A stretch of 64,000 bases of DNA from Roseibium aggregatum (GTDB lineage Bacteria > Pseudomonadota > Alphaproteobacteria > Rhizobiales > Stappiaceae): NCBI RefSeq assembly GCF_014692675.1, contig NZ_JABFCZ010000002.1:186001-250000 (forward strand), in the 5' to 3' direction. The translations under genes were made by a program, and so were the position numbers. Shown here piece after piece: positions 27,936 through 35,384 of this stretch (position 1 is its first letter; each line of letters opens with the position of its first letter). The notes beneath the pieces are model-generated. The model ran no database searches and had not been told where the DNA came from. It saw nothing but the letters and a program-made list of their open reading frames with translations.

Positions 27936-29186
27936 TCAGCCGCCGAGTTTGCGGGCCAGTTGGCGGAACTTCCGGAACAGCTGCCAGAGTGTCTGCGAGT
28001 TGCGGATCTTTGCCTTGGCGAACTGTCTGGCCTTGATCAGCTGCAGGTTCAGCCGTCCTCTGCCTGTGACGGCGAGAAAACTGTCGCTGAGCGGCAATGG
28101 CTCCGACCAGGGGTGCTTGTAGCTTTCGTCGCCCAGTCCCAGATCGAGAACTTCGACCTGCGGATCCTCGCAGGCGGCCGCGATGATGTTCTTCAAGAGC
28201 ACCACGCCCGGGCTCTGTGCAACAAGTTCGTCATGAGAAATCGAGGTCGAATAGCAGATCAGGCGATTGCCCTGGTGGAGGGTCAGATAGGTCGCCCGGA
28301 TCTTGCCGCCGGCTTCCAGGGCACAGACCGTGAGCCGCGTATCGGCGGTCAGGTGCGAGCCGGTCGGGTGGAGACCTGCCAGCCGCTCCAGAAACTGGCG
28401 TTTTTCAGGAGTGGAGAACCCGCTCGGGACGCCGGCATCGGCTTCCCGTTTCGCGCGCTGTTCGAAAAACGCCTCCAGGCCGTGCCGGATGTCTGCGTCG
28501 GTCTGTGCCTTAAAGACCCGGAAATTGCCGGCTGCCTCGAGCTTGCGCTGCTTGCGCATCAGTTTCTTGGCGGACTTGTTGCTGAAGTTGGCGCGGAAGA
28601 GACTGTCAAAATCGCCGGTGATCGGACCCTCGAAATACGGGCTCGGGCTGTCTGTGCGTTCGCTCATCAGGAGCGGCGAGGACCGGTTGCCCCAGGTTTG
28701 CGGGATATTCGTCAGATGAAGCAGGTCTGCTCCGGCATGGAGGCAGATATCGCGAAGGATCCTGCTCATGGTTTCGGCCGGCATGGCGGCATGGCAATCC
28801 GGGGTCCACAGTCCCGTGTTCTGGTTCGTGTTTTCCTGTCCCAGAAAGGTGAGGGCGACACAGACCCGTCGTTGCTCAAGGCCCAACGGCAGGGCAAAGG
28901 CGAAGACATTGTTCTGCCGGGCGATCACCAGGAGCGGCTTAATGCCCCGGTCCTTGCCGATCGCCTCCTGCCATGCCTGTACCCAGCCAAGTCGCTGATA
29001 AGGCAGGCCGTCCGCCTGTTTTTCAAGCGCGGCCCAGGCCGGCGCGGCGTCCTCGAAATCCCGGTAGACGGTGATATCAAAACCTTCGGTTGTGAAGGCA
29101 ATGCGGGCGTTTTCGCGAGCCGGCGCCATTGCATCAAAAGTGTCAGCGCTTGAAAATTTATAATCGGAGGCGGACTGAACGGCCAT
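27936..29186 (-). CDS. GNAT/CelD-like (BioF2-type) acyltransferase
   Basis: A 416-residue soluble protein with the Acetyltransf_6/CelD pattern. An N-terminal FemAB-like half has PAWAALEKQADGLPYQRLGW and WQEAIGK, and a central domain has FSNKSAKKLMRKQRKLEAAG and FFEQRAKREADAG. The C-terminal GNAT half includes AGGKIRATYLTLHQGNRLI, SPGVVLLKNIIAAAC and EVLDLGLGDESYKHPW. Such enzymes sit in exopolysaccharide and holdfast loci (for example HfsK in Caulobacter), where they are thought to modify amino sugars of the polymer. It lies between the Wzc-like gene and the deacetylase, which fits amino-sugar processing. Confidence 0.87.
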   Translation of the reverse strand: MAVQSASDYKFSSADTFDAMAPARENARIAFTTEGFDITVYRDFEDAAPAWAALEKQADGLPYQRLGWVQAWQEAIGKDRGIKPLLVIARQNNVFAFALPLGLEQRRVCVALTFLGQENTNQNTGLWTPDCHAAMPAETMSRILRDICLHAGADLLHLTNIPQTWGNRSSPLLMSERTDSPSPYFEGPITGDFDSLFRANFSNKSAKKLMRKQRKLEAAGNFRVFKAQTDADIRHGLEAFFEQRAKREADAGVPSGFSTPEKRQFLERLAGLHPTGSHLTADTRLTVCALEAGGKIRATYLTLHQGNRLICYSTSISHDELVAQSPGVVLLKNIIAAACEDPQVEVLDLGLGDESYKHPWSEPLPLSDSFLAVTGRGRLNLQLIKARQFAKAKIRNSQTLWQLFRKFRQLARKLGG

Positions 29187-29291
29187 AAGAATCCCAGCGG
29201 GTGCAATGACTTCATCGGCACTAATAGCAACAAATAATAAAGAAAAAGTGGCTAGCTTCTGAGCCGGACAGTAGCGGGGTACGGTTTTTTA

Positions 29292-30341
29292 ATGGGCGTT
29301 CGCAAAAAGCTATACAAGGCGGCGTTTCAGGTTCTGCAGCGAAGCGGACTGGGACAAGCCATGGCGCCCATAACCCAGGGATGTGGTGCGATATTCATGC
29401 TGCATCGGGTCAAATCCGCAAGTGCCGATCCGTTTCAGCCCAACAGCCATCTGGAAATCGAACCGGAATTCCTGCGCAAGGCGGTCGCCCATATCCGCCG
29501 GAACGGCTACGAGATCATCTCCATCGACGAGGCGGTGGACCTGTTGAAATCGGGCTATGGCCGCAAGCGCTACGCGGTGCTGACCTTCGATGACGGCTAC
29601 CGGGACAACCTGGAGGTCGCCTATCCGCTGCTGCGGGAGCTGAACGCGCCGTTCATCGTCTACGTGGCGAGCGGCCTGATCGACCGGACGGCGGAAATCT
29701 GGTGGACCGCTCTGGAGCGGATCATCGCGGCGAATGACGAAATTCACCTGACCGGCGACAATGGCGGCGCGGGAATATCCTGCCGGACGACGGAAGAAAA
29801 AATTCTTTGCTACAACAAGATGTGTGCGTTCCTGACCAGGGAGGTCAGCGAGGTCGAGCAAAGGGCGATCATTCGCAGACTGGCAGAAAAATACGGCCTC
29901 GACCTGACCGGACTTGCCGATGAGCTGATGATGAACTGGGACGAGGTGCGTCAACTGGCCAGCGATCCGCTCGTGACCATCGGCGCCCACACCCACAATC
30001 ATTATGCGATCGCGCGCCTTGGCGAGGCCGAAGCCCTTGCGGATATCGACAAGGGCGTCGTCCGGCTGGAGCAGGAACTCGGCCGCCGGCCGAAGCATTT
30101 CGCCTATCCCTACGGATATGCCCAGGCGGTGAGCGCGCGCGATGCGTCCCTTCTCAGGGAGTACGGCTTCAGTTCTGCGGTGACCACTTTCCCCGGCGTT
30201 TTGAAATCGGTCAATGCCCGCGATCCGATGATGTTGCCGCGCGTGTCCCTGAACGGGCACTTCCAGGACGGCTACATCATCGATCAGTATCTGACCGGTG
30301 CGCCTTTCGCGCTCTACAAATCCCTGAAGTGGCTTCGCTGA
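29292..30341 (+). CDS. Polysaccharide deacetylase family protein
   Basis: Carbohydrate esterase family 4 (NodB homology) protein of 349 residues. Catalytic and metal motifs are visible: AVLTFDDGYRDN (Asp-Asp), TIGAHTHNHYAIARL (His-x3-His) and FAYPYGYAQAVSARD. The N-terminus GVRKKLYKAAFQVLQRSGLG lacks a signal peptide. The predicted role is removal of N-acetyl groups from the exopolysaccharide, like HfsH in the Caulobacter holdfast. It is divergent from the acyltransferase gene with a 105-base AT-rich intergenic region. Confidence 0.9.
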   Translation: MGVRKKLYKAAFQVLQRSGLGQAMAPITQGCGAIFMLHRVKSASADPFQPNSHLEIEPEFLRKAVAHIRRNGYEIISIDEAVDLLKSGYGRKRYAVLTFDDGYRDNLEVAYPLLRELNAPFIVYVASGLIDRTAEIWWTALERIIAANDEIHLTGDNGGAGISCRTTEEKILCYNKMCAFLTREVSEVEQRAIIRRLAEKYGLDLTGLADELMMNWDEVRQLASDPLVTIGAHTHNHYAIARLGEAEALADIDKGVVRLEQELGRRPKHFAYPYGYAQAVSARDASLLREYGFSSAVTTFPGVLKSVNARDPMMLPRVSLNGHFQDGYIIDQYLTGAPFALYKSLKWLR

Positions 30342-30356
30342 CCCTCAGCTTCAGCC

Positions 30357-30572
30357 TCAGCCCTTCGCTCTGTCGGGCTTCTGCATCCATGAAATGATCG
30401 CGCCTGCCGGGATCACCCAGATCAGTCCGGCAATGGCGTAATAGATGAACTTCACCAGAATGGATGACTGCTGGAGGCTCATGTCGCCGATCACCATTGC
30501 GACGAAGGCGTAGACCACCACAAAAATCACCAGGGCAACCATGCCGACGAATTTCCGGAAAGAGGGAACCAT
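30357..30572 (-). CDS. DUF2842 domain membrane protein
   Basis: A 71-residue protein with two membrane helices: FVGMVALVIFVVVYAFVAMV and, after a polar loop, FIYYAIAGLIWVIPAGAII. The spacing and the ending AGAIISWM match the alphaproteobacterial family DUF2842. Function unknown. The start ATG at 30572 is chosen because upstream residues would be polar and out of pattern. It is convergent with the deacetylase and divergent from ctaA. Confidence 0.85.
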   Translation of the reverse strand: MVPSFRKFVGMVALVIFVVVYAFVAMVIGDMSLQQSSILVKFIYYAIAGLIWVIPAGAIISWMQKPDRAKG

Positions 30573-30704
30573 TCCTGCTGACCTTTTCAGTGACCCGTAT
30601 ACCGATCGCGCTTGGTATAAAGTGTCGCAATTTGCTGCGGCGGGTTGCCGCTTTCCGTCTGCACCTATATCTCCTCCGGTCAAAGGTCAAATCCGGGAGT
30701 CCTC

Positions 30705-31790
30705 ATGACTGCGTCTCTTTCCTCCTTCGCGGGCTTTTCGGCCGATGACATGGCCATCCGCCGCAATCGCGCGATGATCCGGTGGTGGCTCTATCTCGTC
30801 TGTTTTCTCGTTCTGGCGATGGTGGTTGTCGGAGGCGCGACGCGGCTGACGGAATCGGGTCTGTCGATCACCGAATGGAAGCCGATCCACGGGGTGATTC
30901 CGCCGCTCAGCGATGGGGAGTGGCAGGAAGAGTTCGAAAAATACCAGCAGATCCCGGAATACAAGATCATCAACAAGGGCATGTCGCTGGAGGAATTCAA
31001 GTTCATCTTCTGGTGGGAGTGGTCGCACCGGCTGCTCGGACGCCTGATCGGCGTCATCTTCTTCGTCCCCATGGTCGTGTTCTGGGTTCGCGGCCAGATC
31101 GAGCCCTGGCTCAAGCCGCGACTGGTGTTCGGCCTGTTTCTGGGCGGGCTGCAAGGGGCGATCGGCTGGTGGATGGTGGCCTCCGGACTGGTCGATCGGA
31201 CCGATGTCAGCCAGTACCGGCTGGCGATTCACCTGACGACGGCCTGTTTCATCTTCGCCTATCTGTTCTTCATCGCCCGTCGCCTGAAACCGCGCGAAGG
31301 GGTGGCAGTCGAAGAACAGGCCGCTCTTGCGGGGTTCGGTCGCATGGTTCTTGTGCTCGTGTTCCTGCAGATTTTCCTGGGCGGGCTCGTTGCCGGACTG
31401 AACGCCGGACTGACCTTCAACACCTGGCCGCTGATGGACGGGCAGATCATTCCGCACGGTCTGTTCGCCATGTCGCCGGCCTGGCTTAACTTCTTCGAAA
31501 ACGTGATGACCGTGCAGTTCCAGCACCGCACGACCGCCTACATCCTGATTGCCGCCGTCATCTATCTGCTCGTCAGGACGCGTCGGGTTTCCAGGTCGGC
31601 CCGGATCCTGCGGCCGGCATATCATCTCGCCGGCTTCGTCCTGCTGCAGGCGCTGTTCGGCATCCTGACGCTGCTTTATCAGGTGCCGCTGGACCTTGCG
31701 CTGACCCACCAGGCCTTCGCGGTCATCGTGCTCGCCGGCGCGGTCGACTACATGGCGTCGCTCAGGGGCAGTTATCCGGTAAAGGAATAA
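30705..31790 (+). CDS. ctaA: Heme A synthase
   Basis: COX15/CtaA membrane enzyme that converts heme O to heme A for aa3-type cytochrome oxidase. ATG at 30705 follows GGGAG (30695-30699). The 361 residues show WWLYLVCFLVLAMVVVGGATRLTESGLSI in part (GGATRLTESGLSI is the diagnostic core), EFKFIFWWEWSHRLLGRLIG with the heme-ligand His, AIHLTTACFIFAY, VMTVQFQHRTTAY and LTHQAFAVIV. Eight membrane segments. It is the alphaproteobacterial type lacking the N-terminal cysteine pair. A bidirectional terminator follows. Confidence 0.96.
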   Translation: MTASLSSFAGFSADDMAIRRNRAMIRWWLYLVCFLVLAMVVVGGATRLTESGLSITEWKPIHGVIPPLSDGEWQEEFEKYQQIPEYKIINKGMSLEEFKFIFWWEWSHRLLGRLIGVIFFVPMVVFWVRGQIEPWLKPRLVFGLFLGGLQGAIGWWMVASGLVDRTDVSQYRLAIHLTTACFIFAYLFFIARRLKPREGVAVEEQAALAGFGRMVLVLVFLQIFLGGLVAGLNAGLTFNTWPLMDGQIIPHGLFAMSPAWLNFFENVMTVQFQHRTTAYILIAAVIYLLVRTRRVSRSARILRPAYHLAGFVLLQALFGILTLLYQVPLDLALTHQAFAVIVLAGAVDYMASLRGSYPVKE

Positions 31791-31813
31791 GTGCAGGCTT
31801 TATTCCGGACATT

Positions 31814-31844
31814 AAAAAAGCCCGCCGGGTTTGGCGGGCTTTTC
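31814..31844. terminator. Bidirectional terminator between ctaA and metY-like gene
   Basis: AAAAAAGCCCGCC, a short GGGTTT-type loop, then GGCGGGCTTTT. The A-run before the stem gives a T-run on the minus strand, so the element can stop both the ctaA transcript and the convergent sulfhydrylase transcript. Confidence 0.9.
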
Positions 31845-31864
31845 CGTTTCAGAATCCGCTTCGA

Positions 31865-33145
31865 TCAGGAATTCAGGGCCTGATCGAGATCGGCGATGAT
31901 GTCTTCCGCGTCTTCCAGCCCGACGGAAATGCGGACCACGTCCGGCCCGGCGCCTGCCGTCGTCTTCTGCTCGTCGGAGAGCTGGCGGTGGGTGGTGGAC
32001 GCCGGGTGGATGATCAGGCTGCGGGTGTCGCCGATGTTGGCGAGGTGGGAAAACAGCTCCACGTTGGAGACGAGTTTCACGCCTGCGTCATAGCCGCCTT
32101 CCACGCCGAAGGTGAAGACCGCACCGGCCCCCTTGGGCATGTATTTCTTCTGCAGTTCGTGGTGCTTGTCGTCCGGCAGGGCTGCATAGGACACCCAGCT
32201 GACCTTGGGGTGGGCCGCAAGGTGCAGGGCAACCTTCTTGGCGTTGTCGCAGTGGCGCTGCATCCGGAGCGGCAGGGTTTCGATGCCGGTCAGGATCATG
32301 AAGGAGTTGAACGGCGAGATCGCCGGACCGAGATCGCGCAGGCCGAGCACCCGGCAGGCGATGGCGAAGGCGAAATTGCCGAAGGTCTCGTGCAGCACGA
32401 TGCCCTGATATTCCGGACGCGGCGTGGACAGCAGCGGGTAGCGGTCGTCCGCCGACCAGTCGAACGTGCCACCGTCGACGATGATGCCGCCCATGGAGTT
32501 GCCGTGGCCGCCCATGAACTTGGTCAGGGAATGGACCACGATGTCGGCGCCGTGTTCGATCGGCCGGCACAGATAGGGGGTCGCCATGGTGTTGTCGACC
32601 ACCAGCGGGATCCGCTTGGCCTTGGCGATCTGGGCAATGGCCTCGATATCAACAATGATGCCGCCCGGATTGGCAAGGCTTTCGATGAAGATCGCCTTGG
32701 TGTTGGCGTCGACCGCGGCCTCGAAACTGGCGAGATTGGCCGGATCCGCCCATTTGACCTCCCAGCCGAAACTCTTGAAGGAGTGATTGAGCTGGTTGAT
32801 CGACCCGCCGTAGAGCTTGTTCGCCGCAACGATGTTGTCGCCCGGCTGCATCATGGTGTGGAAGCACAGAAGCTGGGCGGAGTGGCCCGAGGCCGTGGCA
32901 AGCGCCGCCGTTCCGCCTTCAAGGGCTGCCACCCGTTCTTCCAGCACGGCCGTCGTCGGGTTGGTGATGCGGGTGTAGATGTTGCCGAAGGCCTGCAGGC
33001 CGAAGAGCGAGGCAGCGTGATCGACATCGTCGAAAACAAAGGACGTCGTCTGGTAGATCGGCGTCGCGCGGGCACCTGTCGCCGGATCGGGCTGAGCGCC
33101 CGCATGAATTGCCAGTGTCGAAAACCCGGGTATTCCTTCACTCAT
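31865..33145 (-). CDS. metY: O-acetylhomoserine sulfhydrylase
   Basis: PLP enzyme forming homocysteine from O-acetylhomoserine and sulfide. The 426 residues show the Cys/Met metabolism PLP family pattern: TTSFVFDDVDHAASLFGLQ, YTRITNPTTAVLEERVAALE, the PLP lysine in VHSLTKFMGGHGNSMGG, and LFSHLANIGDTRSLIIHPAS. The long form with the PRPEYQGIVLHETFGNFAF insertion is typical of O-acetylhomoserine rather than O-succinylhomoserine enzymes. ATG at 33145 follows GGAGG. A weak promoter may lie upstream on the minus strand (TTGACG, 17 bases, CAGTAT). I checked the leader for SAM riboswitch patterns and saw none. Confidence 0.94.
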   Translation of the reverse strand: MSEGIPGFSTLAIHAGAQPDPATGARATPIYQTTSFVFDDVDHAASLFGLQAFGNIYTRITNPTTAVLEERVAALEGGTAALATASGHSAQLLCFHTMMQPGDNIVAANKLYGGSINQLNHSFKSFGWEVKWADPANLASFEAAVDANTKAIFIESLANPGGIIVDIEAIAQIAKAKRIPLVVDNTMATPYLCRPIEHGADIVVHSLTKFMGGHGNSMGGIIVDGGTFDWSADDRYPLLSTPRPEYQGIVLHETFGNFAFAIACRVLGLRDLGPAISPFNSFMILTGIETLPLRMQRHCDNAKKVALHLAAHPKVSWVSYAALPDDKHHELQKKYMPKGAGAVFTFGVEGGYDAGVKLVSNVELFSHLANIGDTRSLIIHPASTTHRQLSDEQKTTAGAGPDVVRISVGLEDAEDIIADLDQALNS

Positions 33146-33317
33146 GATAGCCTCCACTCCTGTAATTTCCGCGCATACTGGCCGAAGCATACGTTAGCGT
33201 CAAAGGAAACCTATAGGTTGAAATGCTACTTTTTTTGGTTGTGTCTGTACTTTGCGGGAAATGCGCAGAAACGCTTCGGTTTCCAAAGGCCGGTCCATCC
33301 CTCAACCGGCAAAGGTC

Positions 33318-33848
33318 CTAGGTCCCGCCGCCCGGTTTCAGGCCTCTGTGCTGAAATCCGCTTTTCAGCGTCGGGCGTTTCGCCGACAGGGTCCGGGAAT
33401 TGACGCCGGCCCAGCCGATTTCGCCCGACAACCGGCCGTATTCGATCTTCGGGCAGCGGTCCATGACCACCTTGATACCGGCGTCCTCGGCCTTTTTCGC
33501 CGCCGCGTCGTTGCGGACGGTGAGCTGCATCCAGATCACCTTCGGCAGGCGGCCTGACGCGATGATATCGTCGACGATCTGTCCGGCGGCTTCCGAATTC
33601 CGGAAGATGTCGACCATGTCCGGTGGTTCGGCAAGATCGGCAAGCGAGGCGTAGACGGTCTGGCCGAGGATCTCCTTGCCTGCCAGCCCCGGATTGACCG
33701 GCCAGACGTCATAGCCTTTCGCCAGCAGGTATTTCAGGACGAAATAGGAGGGCCGCACATTGTTGGCGCTGGCGCCGACCATGGCGACGGTCTTCACCTC
33801 ATCGAGGATGTCCTTGATGTAGGCGTCGGAATACTGATCGTGGTTCAT
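33318..33848 (-). CDS. CoA-binding (YccU-type) protein
   Basis: A 176-residue stand-alone CoA_binding_2 domain with a Rossmann fold: VAMVGASANNVRPSYFVLKYL, KGYDVWPVNPGLAGKEILG, VDIFRNSEAAGQIVDDII and VIWMQLTVRNDAAAKKAEDA with VVMDRCPKIEY. The mitochondrial/bacterial family has no settled function. It follows the enoyl-CoA hydratase gene after 5 bases on the minus strand, and precedes metY, which suggests an operon of acyl-CoA and sulfur genes. Confidence 0.92.
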   Translation of the reverse strand: MNHDQYSDAYIKDILDEVKTVAMVGASANNVRPSYFVLKYLLAKGYDVWPVNPGLAGKEILGQTVYASLADLAEPPDMVDIFRNSEAAGQIVDDIIASGRLPKVIWMQLTVRNDAAAKKAEDAGIKVVMDRCPKIEYGRLSGEIGWAGVNSRTLSAKRPTLKSGFQHRGLKPGGGT

Positions 33849-33853
33849 GGATT

Positions 33854-34681
33854 TTAGCTATCCGTCCATTCCGGCTTGCGCTTCTGCAGAAAAGCGCCGA
33901 TGCCTTCTTCCGCGTCGCGGGCCATCATGTTTTCCACCATGACACTGGCCGCATGGTCGTAGGCTTCCGAAAGCGGCATTTCGAGCTGCTGGTAGAAGGC
34001 TTCCTTGCCGACCTTGACCGTATAGGCCGATTTCGAGGCGATGGTCTCGGCGTATTTCTGCACCACCTGTTCCAGATAGTCGGCCGGCACGATCCGGTTG
34101 ATCAGGCCGAAGTCCTTGGCGGTCGATGCGTCGATGCTCTCGCCGGTCAGAAGCATTTCCATGGCCTGCTTGCGCGAGACGTTGCGCGACAGGGCGACCA
34201 TGGGCGTGGAGCAGAACAGACCGATGTTGACGCCCGGTGTGCAGAAGGTCGCCGTATCGGTGGCAATCGCAAGGTCGCAGGAGGCCACAAGCTGGCAGCC
34301 GGCGGCGGTTGCCACGCCGGTGACAACGGCGATCACCGGCTTTGGATGGCGCACGATCTGCTGCATCAGGGCCGAGCACTGGCGCATGATGTGTTCGTAG
34401 GTGCCACGTCCGCGGTCGGCTTCGGCGCGGGCCGCGGTCAGTTCCTTCAGGTCGTGGCCGGCGCAGAAGACCTTGCCCTCGGCGCCGAGCAGGATCACGC
34501 GGACGTCCTTGTTTTCCTCCGCCCTGGTCAGTTCTTCCGACAGCGCGGTCATCATCTCCCTGGAAAGCGCGTTCATCCGCTCCGGACGCTGCATGACGAT
34601 CCGGTAGACGCCTTCGTGCAACAGGGTTGAGAGAAGCGGCCTTTCGGTCGGGCTGCTGGAAGCGGCTGCTGCGTCGGACAT
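33854..34681 (-). CDS. Enoyl-CoA hydratase/isomerase family protein (ECHDC3-like)
   Basis: Crotonase-fold protein of 275 residues. The oxyanion-hole segments are FCAGHDLKEL and VTGVATAAGCQLVASCDLAI; the C-terminal trimerisation helix is present. The position of the second catalytic Glu of hydratases is occupied by Thr/Pro residues in TPGVNIGLFCSTPMVALSR, similar to the ECHDC3 subgroup, so hydratase activity is uncertain. ATG at 34681 is chosen. The stop lies 5 bases before the CoA-binding gene. Confidence 0.9.
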   Translation of the reverse strand: MSDAAAASSSPTERPLLSTLLHEGVYRIVMQRPERMNALSREMMTALSEELTRAEENKDVRVILLGAEGKVFCAGHDLKELTAARAEADRGRGTYEHIMRQCSALMQQIVRHPKPVIAVVTGVATAAGCQLVASCDLAIATDTATFCTPGVNIGLFCSTPMVALSRNVSRKQAMEMLLTGESIDASTAKDFGLINRIVPADYLEQVVQKYAETIASKSAYTVKVGKEAFYQQLEMPLSEAYDHAASVMVENMMARDAEEGIGAFLQKRKPEWTDS

Positions 34682-34790
34682 GGATTTGATCCCTGAAGTT
34701 TCTGTCTTTCCGGTCTTATAGCCGATCCGGGCGGGGCGGCGATAGCCGGGAGACGACATTCGGACGGATGGAGAACGGCATTTTACGTCT

Positions 34791-35249
34791 TTACAGTTCC
34801 ACCGACGGCGCGCGTTTGATTTCCTTCAGGACCACGTTCGTCTGCGCGCCTCTGACCGCCGGCAGGCGGAACAGGAAGTCGTCGAGGAAGCGGTTGTAGG
34901 CGTCGATGTCGGTGCAAACCACGCGCAGATGATAGTCGGCCTAGCCTGTCGTCGCGTGGCAGTCCTGGACCTCCCTGCGGCCGGCGACGGCGCGGATGAA
35001 GGCGGCGATGGCGTCCGGGTCGTGGCGGGCAAGCTGCACGTGGACGATGGCGTGGAAGCCCATTCCCAGCTGTTTCGGCTGCAGGATGGCGCTGTAGCGT
35101 TCGATGACGCCTGCCTGTTCCAGCGCGCGTACCCGGCGCCAGCAGGCGGACGGCGACATGCCGACCTTCTCGGCAAGTTCCGCATTGGGGATGCGGCAGT
35201 CCTCCTGCAGGAGCGCCAGCAGGCGGCGGTCGCGGTCGTCGAGATCCAT
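34791..35249 (-). pseudogene. Lrp/AsnC family regulator interrupted by one in-frame stop
   Basis: The 153-codon frame reads as a complete Lrp/AsnC protein: the winged-helix domain (DDRDRRLLALLQEDCRIPNA, SPSACWRRVRALEQAG) and the RAM effector domain (FHAIVHVQLA, then ADYHLRVVCTDIDAYNRFLDD, ending IKRAPSVEL). Codon 103 is TAG (plus-strand bases 34941-34943), where the family usually has Glu in a TGEADYHLRV-like motif; a single GAG to TAG change explains it. The rest of the frame is intact, so the change is recent, or a sequencing error. The truncated product keeps the DNA-binding domain. It is divergent from the indolepyruvate oxidoreductase, its likely target. Confidence 0.9.
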
Positions 35250-35384
35250 ATGGTCAATGTTTCCGTATTCTGGATATCAATCGGATAATTCATCCATCAT
35301 TTAACGGTTCTCCGTCCTTTCTGGAACCTTTTTTCGCTTTCTGTCTGGCAAAATATACCGGAGAGAGAAAAGGAGAGGGCCGTC

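Noticed and set aside
33146..33317. SAM-II/SAM-V/SAH riboswitch upstream of the metY-like gene
   Set aside because: The leader read on the minus strand lacks the conserved pseudoknot blocks; only a possible promoter (TTGACG, 17 bases, CAGTAT) was seen.
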